Below, one piece after another: positions 38,820 to 48,173 of a DNA stretch of 49,796 nucleotides. This stretch comes from an uncultured Pelagibacteraceae bacterium. GTDB taxonomy: Bacteria > Pseudomonadota > Alphaproteobacteria > Pelagibacterales > Pelagibacteraceae. Where the stretch lies: positions 1-49,796 of the forward strand of contig CABYFX010000004.1 in NCBI GenBank assembly GCA_902518395.1, written 5' to 3'. The notes beneath the pieces are model-generated. The model worked only from the letters and a program-made list of their open reading frames with translations, did no database searches and was not told the DNA's origin. Every line of letters begins with the position of its first letter. Within the stretch, counting starts at the first letter, position 1. The position numbers were made by a program, and so were the translations under genes.

Positions 38820-39431
38820 TTAGTGAGACCATATATCTTCTTTAAATGATGCAAAATCTAATTCAACTCTAGTATTAATAAATTCAATTGCACTCTTGTA
38901 AAGATTCAATCTTTTTTCCCTTTCTAAAATTTTAAATAAAGACTCATAAATTTTATGCAAATAAACTACATCTTGAGCACAATATTTTAATTGTTTATCA
39001 GTTAATTCTCCACCAAAATCAGACGTTTGCAATTGCTTACTTACATCTATACCAATAAATTCTTTGATTAAATCTTTTAGACCATGCTTATCAGAATAGC
39101 TTCTAGCGATTTTACTCATAATTTTTGTACAGTTTACATTTCTTATATCAACACCTAAATATTTTTTAATGAATAAAAGATCAGCTCTAGCAAAATGGAA
39201 TAACTTATTTATTCTTTCATTAACTAAAATTCTTTTTAAATTAGGTGCATCATAATTCTCTTTATTTAATTGAATAATGTGAGCGTCATTTTTACCAGAA
39301 GATATTTGTAAAAGGCACAGTCTATCTCTTTCAATATTTAGTCCTGTAAATTCACAATCTATTGCAATCTTGTCACTGAACTCTATTTCATCTGGTAAAT
39401 CTTCTTTATGTAATTTAATATCAAAATTCAT
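38820..39431 (-). CDS. nrnC: short RNase D-like DEDDy exoribonuclease, NrnC-type
   Basis: IAIDCEFTGLNIERDRLCLLQIS...LFHFARADLLFIKK...KYCAQDVVYLHKIY; 203 aa, no HRDC domain. Confidence 0.85.
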   Translation of the reverse strand: MNFDIKLHKEDLPDEIEFSDKIAIDCEFTGLNIERDRLCLLQISSGKNDAHIIQLNKENYDAPNLKRILVNERINKLFHFARADLLFIKKYLGVDIRNVNCTKIMSKIARSYSDKHGLKDLIKEFIGIDVSKQLQTSDFGGELTDKQLKYCAQDVVYLHKIYESLFKILEREKRLNLYKSAIEFINTRVELDFASFKEDIWSH

Positions 39432-39447
39432 AATTAGATATATATAT

Positions 39448-40410
39448 ATGAAAAATCAGGATTCAATTTTAATATTTGGTTCATCAGGTCAAATAGGTAA
39501 ATCTTTAATCAGAAAATTTACTAAACACAATTACAGAGTAATTGCGGTAACTAGGAGTATACACCAAAAAGGTTATCAAATTAAAACACAATCAAATTAT
39601 GGATATTTAGAGATAGAGGAAATAGGTTCATTCAATGAGGAGAATATCTCAAGATTAATGGAAAATTCATCAATTTGTATTAACTTAATTGGTATTTTAT
39701 ATGAAAAAAAAGAGAATCAATTCAAGCTAATACATTCGGATTTACCATCTTTAATTTCTAAAGTTGCTTTCAAGAAATCAATAAACCAGTTCATTCATGT
39801 TTCTGCTTTAGGCATTGAGGCTGCAACAGATAGTAAATATGCAATGAGTAAGTTAAGTGGAGAAAAAAAAGTTATAAATAATTTTTCAAAATCTGTAATT
39901 TTAAAGCCATCAATAGTTTACTCAGTGGATGATAATTTTACTACAAATTTTATGAGATTATTAAGTATCCTTCCTATTATGCCTCTTTACTATAAGGGAA
40001 AAACAAAATTTACACCAATTCATGTATCTGATTTTGCAGATATAATATTTAAAGTTGTACAAAATAAAATTACTAGAGAAACAATTGAATGCATTGGTCC
40101 AGAAGTACTTACGTTTAAAGAGATAATTTTAAAAATTTTAAAGTCAATTAATAAAAAAAGGTTACTAATACCTTTGCCAATGTCTATTGCTAAAATAAAT
40201 GCAAAATTGTTTCAATTAATGCCAAAGCCACTGTTAACAATTGACCAATTAAAACTGTTAAAATATGATAACATTGTTTCAAAAAAATTTAAAACAAATT
40301 TTGATATCGGAATGGAAGCAAAAAAAAAATTTGATGAAGAAATAAACCATTATAGCTTCAATTGGACTAGCGGAGGTCAATTCTCAAAAGGAAAAAATAA
40401 GGGTAGTTAA
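39448..40410 (+). CDS. NAD-dependent epimerase/SDR, NDUFA9-like (complex I-associated)
   Basis: ILIFGSSGQIGKSLIRKFTKHNYRVIAVTR; start set at MKNQDS (39448). Confidence 0.82.
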   Translation: MKNQDSILIFGSSGQIGKSLIRKFTKHNYRVIAVTRSIHQKGYQIKTQSNYGYLEIEEIGSFNEENISRLMENSSICINLIGILYEKKENQFKLIHSDLPSLISKVAFKKSINQFIHVSALGIEAATDSKYAMSKLSGEKKVINNFSKSVILKPSIVYSVDDNFTTNFMRLLSILPIMPLYYKGKTKFTPIHVSDFADIIFKVVQNKITRETIECIGPEVLTFKEIILKILKSINKKRLLIPLPMSIAKINAKLFQLMPKPLLTIDQLKLLKYDNIVSKKFKTNFDIGMEAKKKFDEEINHYSFNWTSGGQFSKGKNKGS

Positions 40411-40664
40411 TGTTAACAAATATAATATATTTTGCTGTATTTTTAATTTTAGTATTTGTTTTATCAATTGCTGTAAAAGCAATTACAAGGGGTGTAGAGG
40501 CAAAACAAACAATAAAAGAAGAAAAAAACTCATTGTCAAATTATGATCATAAAAATCAAAATTTAGAAATTGTTGATCAAATCAAAGAGCTGAATAGCTT
40601 ATATGACCAAGGCATTATTAGTGAAGGTGAATTTAAAAAAGCAAAGGAGAAAATATTAAAATAA
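40410..40664 (+). CDS. small TM protein with C-terminal SHOCT-like motif
   Basis: One TM helix; IVDQIKELNSLYDQGIISEGEFKKAKEKIL. Confidence 0.75.
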   Translation: MLTNIIYFAVFLILVFVLSIAVKAITRGVEAKQTIKEEKNSLSNYDHKNQNLEIVDQIKELNSLYDQGIISEGEFKKAKEKILK

Positions 40665-41159
40665 CTAAGCAGATTTTACTTTTTTTTCTATAAACTTAGG
40701 AACTTCGTCATCATCAACTAATTCTTCTTTTTTACCTTTAGGCTGAAAAACAATCATTAAGTGCAACGGACAATAAGAAAATTTTTCGATTGTTTTCCTT
40801 CCGCAAAATGATGAATCTTTTTCGTCAGGGTGACCTTCCATATATTTACATGTATTTTCACTCAATTCTTCTAATTGAAGATTTTTTGCTGGTTCAAAGT
40901 TTTTATCTAAAAGTAGAGATCTAAATTTTTGCTTTCTGCTCCCTTTTTTTAAATTATTGTTATTTGAAGTTACTCCTCCAACATTATTTTGAGTAATTGT
41001 TGATCTAGTTTTTATTTTGGCTGATAAATTTAACCTGTGGGCTTTACCAATAACTGCATTTCTACTTACACCACCAATTATTTGAGCTATTTGACTTGCT
41101 GTTTGGCCTTTTCCCCAAAGTTCCTTTAATTTATTTACTTTTTCGTCAGTCCAACTCAT
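40665..41159 (-). CDS. gcrA: GcrA cell-cycle regulator
   Basis: MSWTDEKVNKLKELWGKGQTASQIAQIIGGVSRNAVIGKAHRLNL; start set at MSWTDE (41159). Confidence 0.93.
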   Translation of the reverse strand: MSWTDEKVNKLKELWGKGQTASQIAQIIGGVSRNAVIGKAHRLNLSAKIKTRSTITQNNVGGVTSNNNNLKKGSRKQKFRSLLLDKNFEPAKNLQLEELSENTCKYMEGHPDEKDSSFCGRKTIEKFSYCPLHLMIVFQPKGKKEELVDDDEVPKFIEKKVKSA

Positions 41160-41286
41160 ATTACTATATCTAGTATATCTAAATTTTATTATTACATAAT
41201 GTAGAAAACATAAATACATTTATTTAACAAGCTTTTTTTTTTGTTTTTTAACAATTCTTAAAAAAAATGTTTATTAATAAAAACTT

Positions 41287-42099
41287 ATGGTTGAATTACA
41301 GAAAAAATATCAAATTGGTACAAGAAGATTTGGACTTGTGAATTGGGTTGGAACATATTCTTTATTTAAAAAAGAAGTTCTCAGATTTCTGACAGTATCA
41401 GGTCAAACTTTGTTTGGTCCAATATTAACTAGTATATTATTTTTAACAGTTATTTCTTTAGCCATTGGAGATCAAAGAGCAGACGTACTAGGAGCACCAT
41501 ATATAAAATTTTTAGCAAGTGGTTTAATCATGATGCAGGTAATCCAACAAAGTTTTGCTCATTCTAGTTCATCTTTAATGATGGGAAAGATGATGGGAAC
41601 AATCACTGATGTTGTTCATAGTCCTTTATCTTCATCAGAAGTTGTATTTGCAATTACATTAGCTTCTGCTGCAAGAGGTTTGTTAATTGCCTCTGCTTCG
41701 ACTTTAATATTTGTTTTGTTTATAGATTTATCAATACAAAATTTTTTGTTATGGTTTATTTATTTATTTTTAGGTGGATTATTTATGGGATCACTTGGAA
41801 TTATAGTAGGTTTATATGCAGACAAATTTGATCAGATGAGTACTGTCACTAATTTCATAATAGTGCCATTAAGCTTTTTAAGTGGTACTTTTTATAGTAT
41901 AGAAAGATTGCCTGATTTTTTAAGAATAGTAAGTAATTACAATCCTTTTTTTCACATGATAGATGGTTTTAGATTTTCATTTATTGGTCAATTAGATGGG
42001 TCGGTAACATTCGGTATTGCGTTATTAACTTTTTTAAGTTTGATTATTACCTATCTCGCGTACTTTCTAGTACACAAAGGTTATAAAATTAAATCATAA
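41287..42099 (+). CDS. ABC-2 type transporter permease
   Basis: Multi-TM; FGPILTSILFLTVISLAIG...LSFLSGTFYSIERLPDFLRIVSNYNPFFHMIDGFR. Confidence 0.88.
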   Translation: MVELQKKYQIGTRRFGLVNWVGTYSLFKKEVLRFLTVSGQTLFGPILTSILFLTVISLAIGDQRADVLGAPYIKFLASGLIMMQVIQQSFAHSSSSLMMGKMMGTITDVVHSPLSSSEVVFAITLASAARGLLIASASTLIFVLFIDLSIQNFLLWFIYLFLGGLFMGSLGIIVGLYADKFDQMSTVTNFIIVPLSFLSGTFYSIERLPDFLRIVSNYNPFFHMIDGFRFSFIGQLDGSVTFGIALLTFLSLIITYLAYFLVHKGYKIKS

Positions 42100-42106
42100 T
42101 ATTAAT

Positions 42107-43276
42107 ATGAGTTCTTTAGCAAAAAACTATAAAAGAAGAAACCTATCTTTCAACAAAGGTAAAGGATCTTATTTGTACACAAAAAAAGGAATAAAGTTCT
42201 TAGATTTTGTTCAAGGAATTGCAGTTAATTCTTTAGGTCATGCAAACTCAAATTTAGTAAAAGCCATAAACAAACAATCAAAAAAACTTTGGCATGTTTC
42301 TAATTCTTTCATAATTCCAGAAGGAGAGGAATTGGCTAAAAAATTAACAAAGAAAACTTTTGCTGATGCAGTTATTTTTCAAAATAGTGGAGCAGAAGCC
42401 ACTGAGGCTGCTATAAAAGTCGCTAGGAGATATTTTTATTCAATAGGACAACCAAAAAAAAATAGAATTCTATGCATAAAAAATTCGTTTCATGGAAGAA
42501 CTATTGCAGCAATAAATGCCAGTGGATCTAAAAAAATGGTTGAAGGATTTGGACCAAAAGTAGGAGGATTTGATCATTTTAAATTTGGGAACCACAAAGA
42601 ACTAAAAAGAAAAATTACAAGCAAAACAGCGGCTATAATGATCGAACCTATTATGGGTGAGGGAGGTATTAAAGTCATACCTTCATGGTGTCTTAGAGAA
42701 TTGAGAAAGATTTGTAATAAAAAAAAAATTCTTCTTATTTTAGACGAGGTTCAGTGTGGAATTGGAAGATCAGGTATGTTTTTTTCATATGAATATGCAA
42801 ACATAAAGCCAGATATAGTTCCAATTGCAAAAGGAATTGGTGGTGGGTTCCCAATAGGCGCAGTGTTAATGACAAAAAAAGTTTCTAAGGCTATGGTTCC
42901 AGGTACACACGGATCTACTTTTGGCGGAAACCCTTTGGCAATGTCAGTTGGTAATGCTGTAATGGATGAAATTTTCAGAAAAGGCTTTCTTTCAAAAGTC
43001 AAAAGTAATTCAAAATATTTTATTTCAGAATTAAATAAAATTAAAATCAAATTTCCAAATATTATTAAAGATATAAGAGGAATAGGATTGATTTTGGGAA
43101 TACAATTACATCATGACCAGACAAAATTCATACAAAGTTTACTGAAAAATAAACTACTAACAATTAGAGCAGCTGAAAATGTTATAAGAATTTTGCCTCC
43201 ACTAAATGTTAATAAAAATGAAATAAATATAGCTTTAAAAATTATCAATAAAGTTTGTGAAGGATATAAAAAATAA
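42107..43276 (+). CDS. argD: acetylornithine/succinyldiaminopimelate aminotransferase
   Basis: NSGAEATEAAIKVARRY; HGRTIAAINASGS; LILDEVQCGIGRSGMFFSYE; GTHGSTFGGNPLA. Confidence 0.95.
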   Translation: MSSLAKNYKRRNLSFNKGKGSYLYTKKGIKFLDFVQGIAVNSLGHANSNLVKAINKQSKKLWHVSNSFIIPEGEELAKKLTKKTFADAVIFQNSGAEATEAAIKVARRYFYSIGQPKKNRILCIKNSFHGRTIAAINASGSKKMVEGFGPKVGGFDHFKFGNHKELKRKITSKTAAIMIEPIMGEGGIKVIPSWCLRELRKICNKKKILLILDEVQCGIGRSGMFFSYEYANIKPDIVPIAKGIGGGFPIGAVLMTKKVSKAMVPGTHGSTFGGNPLAMSVGNAVMDEIFRKGFLSKVKSNSKYFISELNKIKIKFPNIIKDIRGIGLILGIQLHHDQTKFIQSLLKNKLLTIRAAENVIRILPPLNVNKNEINIALKIINKVCEGYKK

Positions 43277-44208
43277 TGAAAAACTTTCTTCATATTAGAG
43301 ATATTCCCCTAAAAGATTTAAAAAAAATTATTTCTGATGCAAAAAATAGAAAATCAAAAAGAAAAAAATTAAATACCCTTGATCCAGATAAAGATTCACC
43401 TTTAAAGGGTAAAATTCTTTTACAAATGTTTGAAAAATCTAGCCTTAGAACTAGATTAAGTTTTTATTTGGCTATTAAACAATTAGGTGGAGGATCTTTA
43501 ACGTTAAGACCAGAGGAGTTACATCTAGGTATTGGTAGTGAAAGTATAGCAGATACATCTAAAATTTTATCAACTTATGGTAATGCTTTTATGTTGAGAA
43601 CAGATTCGGATAAAAAATTAGATCAATTCAGAAAATACTCAAGTATACCAGTAATTAATGGATTAAGTCCATCCTCACATCCCACTCAGGTTTTGTCAGA
43701 TATTTTCACTATTCAAGAAATTAAAAAGAAAAGTATTTCAAAATTAAAACTATGTTGGATAGGAGATGCTAACAACAACATGATGAATAGTTTAATAGAA
43801 GCTAGTATGAAATTTTCTATTTCTTTAAATATTGCATGCCCTAAAAGCTATCAGCCAAATAAAAAGCTTATTTCTTTGATAAAAAAGCAAAAAGGAAAAA
43901 TAAAAATTTTTAATAAAAAAGAAATAGCTATTAAAAATTCTGATGTTGTAATGACAGACAAAATCATTTCATTAAATGATAAAGTAAATAAGAAAAAGAA
44001 ACTTAAATCATTTAAAAATTTTAAAGTGGATACAAAAACTATGAATTTAGCCAAAAAAGATGCAATATTTCTGCATTGTCTTCCAAGAGGGAGTGAAGTT
44101 ACAGAAGAAGTGTTTCTTGGCAAACAATCTAAAGTATGGCAACAAGCTCTAAACAGAGTTTATGTTCAAAAGAGTATTTTATTATATTGCTTCGGTAAAT
44201 TAAGGTAA
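43276..44208 (+). CDS. argF: ornithine carbamoyltransferase
   Basis: MFEKSSLRTRLSFYLAIKQLGG; SSHPTQVLSDIFTIQE; FLHCLPRGSEVTEEVF. Confidence 0.94.
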   Translation: MKNFLHIRDIPLKDLKKIISDAKNRKSKRKKLNTLDPDKDSPLKGKILLQMFEKSSLRTRLSFYLAIKQLGGGSLTLRPEELHLGIGSESIADTSKILSTYGNAFMLRTDSDKKLDQFRKYSSIPVINGLSPSSHPTQVLSDIFTIQEIKKKSISKLKLCWIGDANNNMMNSLIEASMKFSISLNIACPKSYQPNKKLISLIKKQKGKIKIFNKKEIAIKNSDVVMTDKIISLNDKVNKKKKLKSFKNFKVDTKTMNLAKKDAIFLHCLPRGSEVTEEVFLGKQSKVWQQALNRVYVQKSILLYCFGKLR

Positions 44209-44730
44209 TTGCAAAGGACTATCAGCATTAGCATTCATATATAGAATTACTGAAGCTCTATCTTTTTCCTTTTTTAACCCTGCGAAAGCCATTTTGGTAC
44301 CCTTTATATATGAAGCTGGTTTTATTAAAAAACTATTCATCTCTTCGAATGTCCAATCTTTACCAAATGCTATCAGGGCTTTAGAATATTTGTAATCTTC
44401 CAGAGCACCCATATTTCTACCTAGTACATTATAAAGTGCTGGTCCAATATTATTTCTTCCTCCTTTTTTAATTGAATGACATGCGCTACATTTCTTAAAG
44501 ACTTTCTTTCCATGATCAACACTTCCCATGGCTAATAGAGCAGAAATATCAACTGCCTCAACTGCTGTAGAAGTTTTCGCGCCGTCTGTTTCAGCAAATT
44601 CAACTTTATAAGCTGATTGACTCGGCTTCTCTACGTAATAGATAATGTCTGAAATTTTAGTTATTCCAAATATAACAACAAAAATAACAACTACAGCTGC
44701 TATAATTTTATTAATTTCAAATGAGTCCAT
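44200..44730 (-). CDS. membrane-anchored c-type cytochrome
   Basis: N-terminal TM, CSACHS heme motif, NIGPALYNVLGRNMG, TKMAFAGL Met ligand. Confidence 0.92.
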   Translation of the reverse strand: MDSFEINKIIAAVVVIFVVIFGITKISDIIYYVEKPSQSAYKVEFAETDGAKTSTAVEAVDISALLAMGSVDHGKKVFKKCSACHSIKKGGRNNIGPALYNVLGRNMGALEDYKYSKALIAFGKDWTFEEMNSFLIKPASYIKGTKMAFAGLKKEKDRASVILYMNANADSPLQLP

Positions 44731-44796
44731 GATTTTTAATTATTATCCTCGTATAACATGTTAAACAAAAAAAAAACTAAATTTAAATTTAATTAT

Positions 44797-44813
44797 TGCG
44801 TCTGAAAGACGCA
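44797..44813. promoter_or_regulatory. GC-rich hairpin/dyad just upstream of kdsB
   Basis: TGCGTCT-GAA-AGACGCA, perfect 7-bp dyad, ends 13 nt before kdsB ATG. Confidence 0.6.
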
Positions 44814-44826
44814 TAATACTTAGTTT

Positions 44827-45564
44827 ATGAGCAATACAGTAATTTTAATCCCTTCAAGATTAGCTGCAACAAGGTTACCAAATAAACCTTTATTAAAAAT
44901 CAATAATATTTCAATTATCAATCATGTTTATAAAATTGCAAAATCATCTCTTATTGGAGAAAGTTATGTTGCAACCGGTGATAAAGAAATATTTGAAGAG
45001 GTTACTAAGTTTGGAGGGAAATGCATTTTAACCAAAAAAGATCATAAAACTGGAACTGACAGAATTTTTGAGGCTTATCAAGAGTTAAGAGATGACAATA
45101 TTGAATATGTAATAAATCTTCAAGGAGATGAACCAATGCTTGATATTGAGGACGTTACTAATCTCCTCAAAAAAACTATTAAAAAAAAATCTAAAATTTC
45201 AACATTAGCTTGTCAAATTGAAGACGAAAAATTTTTCTTAAACAAAAATGTTGTAAAAGTAACCACAAAAGAGGAACTTCTTGAAGACAAGTTATCAATA
45301 GCAACATCATTTACAAGAGAAATTAAAAATACGCAAAAAAATATTTACCACCATATTGGAATATATATTTATAATGTTTCATATTTAAAGAGGTTTGTTC
45401 AATTAGAGCAAACTCAGAATGAAAAATCACAAAAACTAGAACAATTAAGATTAATGGATAACAATATTGAAATAGACGTAGGATTAGCAAAAACCAAACC
45501 AATTGGGGTAGATACAGATGAAGATTATCTAGAAATAAAAAAAATTATGGAATATAAAAAATAA
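44827..45564 (+). CDS. kdsB: 3-deoxy-manno-octulosonate cytidylyltransferase
   Basis: LIPSRLAATRLPNKPLLKI; YVINLQGDEPML; HIGIYIYNVSYLKRF. Confidence 0.95.
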   Translation: MSNTVILIPSRLAATRLPNKPLLKINNISIINHVYKIAKSSLIGESYVATGDKEIFEEVTKFGGKCILTKKDHKTGTDRIFEAYQELRDDNIEYVINLQGDEPMLDIEDVTNLLKKTIKKKSKISTLACQIEDEKFFLNKNVVKVTTKEELLEDKLSIATSFTREIKNTQKNIYHHIGIYIYNVSYLKRFVQLEQTQNEKSQKLEQLRLMDNNIEIDVGLAKTKPIGVDTDEDYLEIKKIMEYKK

Positions 45565-45567
45565 ATT

Positions 45568-46395
45568 ATGAAAATTGCTTATCAAGGTGTTGCAGGAAGT
45601 TACAGCGAAAGTTGTGCTAAAAAAATGTATCCAGAGAGTGAAACTATACCTTGCAAAACATTTGATGAATGCTTTGAAAGGTCTAGTGAAGATAATTCGA
45701 TAAAATCTTTAATTCCAGAGTCTAATAAAACAACTGGAAATATTGGTGTCGAATATTTAATCTTTAAATACAGACTAAATATCTATGCAGAGCATTTTTT
45801 TCCAATTAATCATAATCTATTAGGATTAAAAGATTCCAAAATAGAAGACATAAAAGATGTTTATTCACACGCACAAGCATTAAGCCAATCTTCAAGTTTT
45901 ATTAAGAAAAAAAAATTCACAGAAAATGTGAGAGCAGATACAGCTGGTTCAGCAAAATTTGTTTCAGAAACTAAAGATAAATCTAAAGCTGCTATAGCTT
46001 CTAGTCTAAGTGCAGAAATATATGGTCTTAAAATTCTACAAGAAAATGTCCAAGATGATAAAGATAACGTGACTAGATTTTTATTACTTGGTAAAGATAT
46101 TTTTCAGCCAGATTTTTCTGATGATAATCATATAACATCAATATTATTTAAGTTAAAAAGTAAACCCGCTGCTCTTTACTCTGCACTATCTGGATTTGCA
46201 ATAAATGGAGTTAATATGAGTAAACTACAAAGTTTTCCCGAAAAGAACTCATTTTCCTCATATTTTTTTCTATGTGATATTGATGGACATATTGAGGCTC
46301 CTAAAATCAAAAACTCGCTTGAGGAATTGGGTCTCCATTGCCAAGATATGCACGTTCTAGGTGTTTATAAATCCGACAAATTTAGACAAAAATAA
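45568..46395 (+). CDS. pheA: prephenate dehydratase
   Basis: IAYQGVAGSYSESCAKKM; DNVTRFLLLGKD; C-terminal ACT-like region. Confidence 0.9.
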   Translation: MKIAYQGVAGSYSESCAKKMYPESETIPCKTFDECFERSSEDNSIKSLIPESNKTTGNIGVEYLIFKYRLNIYAEHFFPINHNLLGLKDSKIEDIKDVYSHAQALSQSSSFIKKKKFTENVRADTAGSAKFVSETKDKSKAAIASSLSAEIYGLKILQENVQDDKDNVTRFLLLGKDIFQPDFSDDNHITSILFKLKSKPAALYSALSGFAINGVNMSKLQSFPEKNSFSSYFFLCDIDGHIEAPKIKNSLEELGLHCQDMHVLGVYKSDKFRQK

Positions 46396-46408
46396 ATTTA
46401 TAACTTTC

Positions 46409-46438
46409 TTGTAGAATAGAAATTTTTATTGATATAAT
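46409..46438 (+). promoter_or_regulatory. sigma70-like promoter for ffs
   Basis: TTGTAG (46409-46414), 18-nt spacer, TATAAT (46433-46438), predicted start matches SRP RNA 5' helix at 46445. Confidence 0.7.
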
Positions 46439-46444
46439 AAAGTT

Positions 46445-46531
46445 GGAGGCCAATCAGGTGGTGTTACCACAAATCCCCCAGGATCGAAAGATAGCAAGGG
46501 TAGTGAGTATTTTCCAGGTTGGTTGGTCTCC
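46445..46531 (+). ncRNA. ffs: signal recognition particle RNA (4.5S-type)
   Basis: Terminal helix GGAGGCCAATC / GGTTGGTCTCC; apical domain ccccCAGGATCGAAAGATAGCAAGGGTAG resembling the SRP domain IV; directly upstream of dnaX. Confidence 0.9.
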
Positions 46532-46537
46532 TTAAAA

Positions 46538-48172
46538 ATGACAGAAAATTCGAAAGTGCTAGCTTTAAAATACAGACCTCAAGTATTTGAGGATTTAATT
46601 GGTCAAGAGATTATTGCTGAAACAATTAAAAATTCAGTCATCTCCGATAAAGCTGCGAACGCATTTTTATTCACTGGTATTAGAGGTGTTGGAAAAACTA
46701 CTTTTGCAAGAATAGTTGCCAAGGCATTAAATTGTGAAAATGGTGTTGAAAATCTTTGCAAAAAAGATTTTTGTGAACATTGTAATTCAATTGTTAACTC
46801 AAATCATATTGATGTTTTAGAGATGGATGCTGCAAGTAAGACTGGTGTAGATGATGTAAGGGAGCTTATTGAATTTTCAAGATATGGACCAACAACTGCT
46901 AAATATAAAATTTTTATTATTGACGAAGTTCATATGTTAAGCAAACAAGCATTTAATGCACTTTTAAAAACTCTTGAGGAACCACCAAAATATTTAAAAT
47001 TTATTTTTGCAACAACTGAAATCAAAAAAATTCCTGTAACAGTAATATCAAGATGTCAACGTTTTGATCTCTCTAGAGTGAAATCTGAAGAGCTTTTTAA
47101 TTATATAAAAATGATTAAAGATAAAGAAGGAGGTAAAGTTTCTGATGAAGCTTTAAAATTAATTGTTAAAATTTCAGAAGGATCTGTTAGAGATGCATTA
47201 TCTTTGTTAGATCGTGGACTTGTAGCCAATCAAAATGATGAGGAATTAAATCTAGATAAAGCACAAAGTATTTATGGATATTTTGATAAAAGCTCTCTGA
47301 TAGAATTAATACAAAATCTGTTTAGTGGTGATGAAAAGAAAGTATTTGAGTTGTATAGAAAAATTTATGATTCTGGTGTAGATCCCAAAATTTTTTTGAA
47401 TGATTTTCTTGAGGTTTTATATTACCTAAAAAATATTAATTTTATAAAATTAGACGGAAATAATTTTTCTTTAAATGATCAAGATTTTAGTAATCTTTCC
47501 ACAATATCTGAAAATTTAGATTCAAAGGACATAATCCTTTTTTGGCAATTTACACTTGATACAATTGAGGAAATTAACATAGTTTCAAATCCAAATTTAT
47601 CAGTTGAAATGTTCCTTTTCAGATTAATGAGAATAAAAGGTTTTAAGGAGAAAGATATTGAGGAAAGCTTTACTGGAAAAAATCCTGATACTTTAATTAA
47701 AGAACCTGAAAAAAAAAATTTAAGTAAAACAATAGATCAAATCAAAAATGTTTCACAACAAGAAAAAATTGAACCAAATTTAAATAGAGATGAAGTAATT
47801 AATGAACTTAAAATAGATTCATTTGAAAGTTTGATAAATTTATGTACGGAGAGAAAAGAAGCTAAGCTTAAATATGAGCTTGAAACTAATATAAATTTAG
47901 TTTCATTCTCTGAGGGTTTAATAGAAATATCTTTTAATGAAAACTTAGACAAAGACTTTATTAAAAATCTATCTAACAAACTGTACGAATGGACATCCAA
48001 GAGATGGATTATCTCTCTATCAAAAAACCAAGGACAAATTTCAAAAAAAGAAAAAAATAAAATTGACGAGAAAAAAATATTTGATGATGTTAAAAAGTCT
48101 GAAACATATAAAAAAGTGATCGAAGCATTTCCTGATGCAGAATTAATAAATGTTGAGTTAAAAGAGGATTAG
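46538..48172 (+). CDS. dnaX: DNA polymerase III subunits gamma/tau
   Basis: Start set at MTENSKVLALKYRPQ (ORF-track start lies in ffs); FTGIRGVGKTTFARIVAKALNC; EMDAASKTGVDDVRELIE; ATTEIKKIPVTVISRCQRFD. Confidence 0.96.
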   Translation: MTENSKVLALKYRPQVFEDLIGQEIIAETIKNSVISDKAANAFLFTGIRGVGKTTFARIVAKALNCENGVENLCKKDFCEHCNSIVNSNHIDVLEMDAASKTGVDDVRELIEFSRYGPTTAKYKIFIIDEVHMLSKQAFNALLKTLEEPPKYLKFIFATTEIKKIPVTVISRCQRFDLSRVKSEELFNYIKMIKDKEGGKVSDEALKLIVKISEGSVRDALSLLDRGLVANQNDEELNLDKAQSIYGYFDKSSLIELIQNLFSGDEKKVFELYRKIYDSGVDPKIFLNDFLEVLYYLKNINFIKLDGNNFSLNDQDFSNLSTISENLDSKDIILFWQFTLDTIEEINIVSNPNLSVEMFLFRLMRIKGFKEKDIEESFTGKNPDTLIKEPEKKNLSKTIDQIKNVSQQEKIEPNLNRDEVINELKIDSFESLINLCTERKEAKLKYELETNINLVSFSEGLIEISFNENLDKDFIKNLSNKLYEWTSKRWIISLSKNQGQISKKEKNKIDEKKIFDDVKKSETYKKVIEAFPDAELINVELKED

Positions 48173-48173
48173 A

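Noticed and set aside
42107-44208. ABC-2 permease plus argD-argF as a dedicated arginine/ornithine transport island
   Set aside because: Permease has no linked ATPase or binding protein; argD-argF adjacency is a normal biosynthetic arrangement.
46523-46537. ORF-track start of dnaX (MVSLK)
   Set aside because: Lies within the SRP RNA 3' strand; MTENSK at 46538 is the better start.
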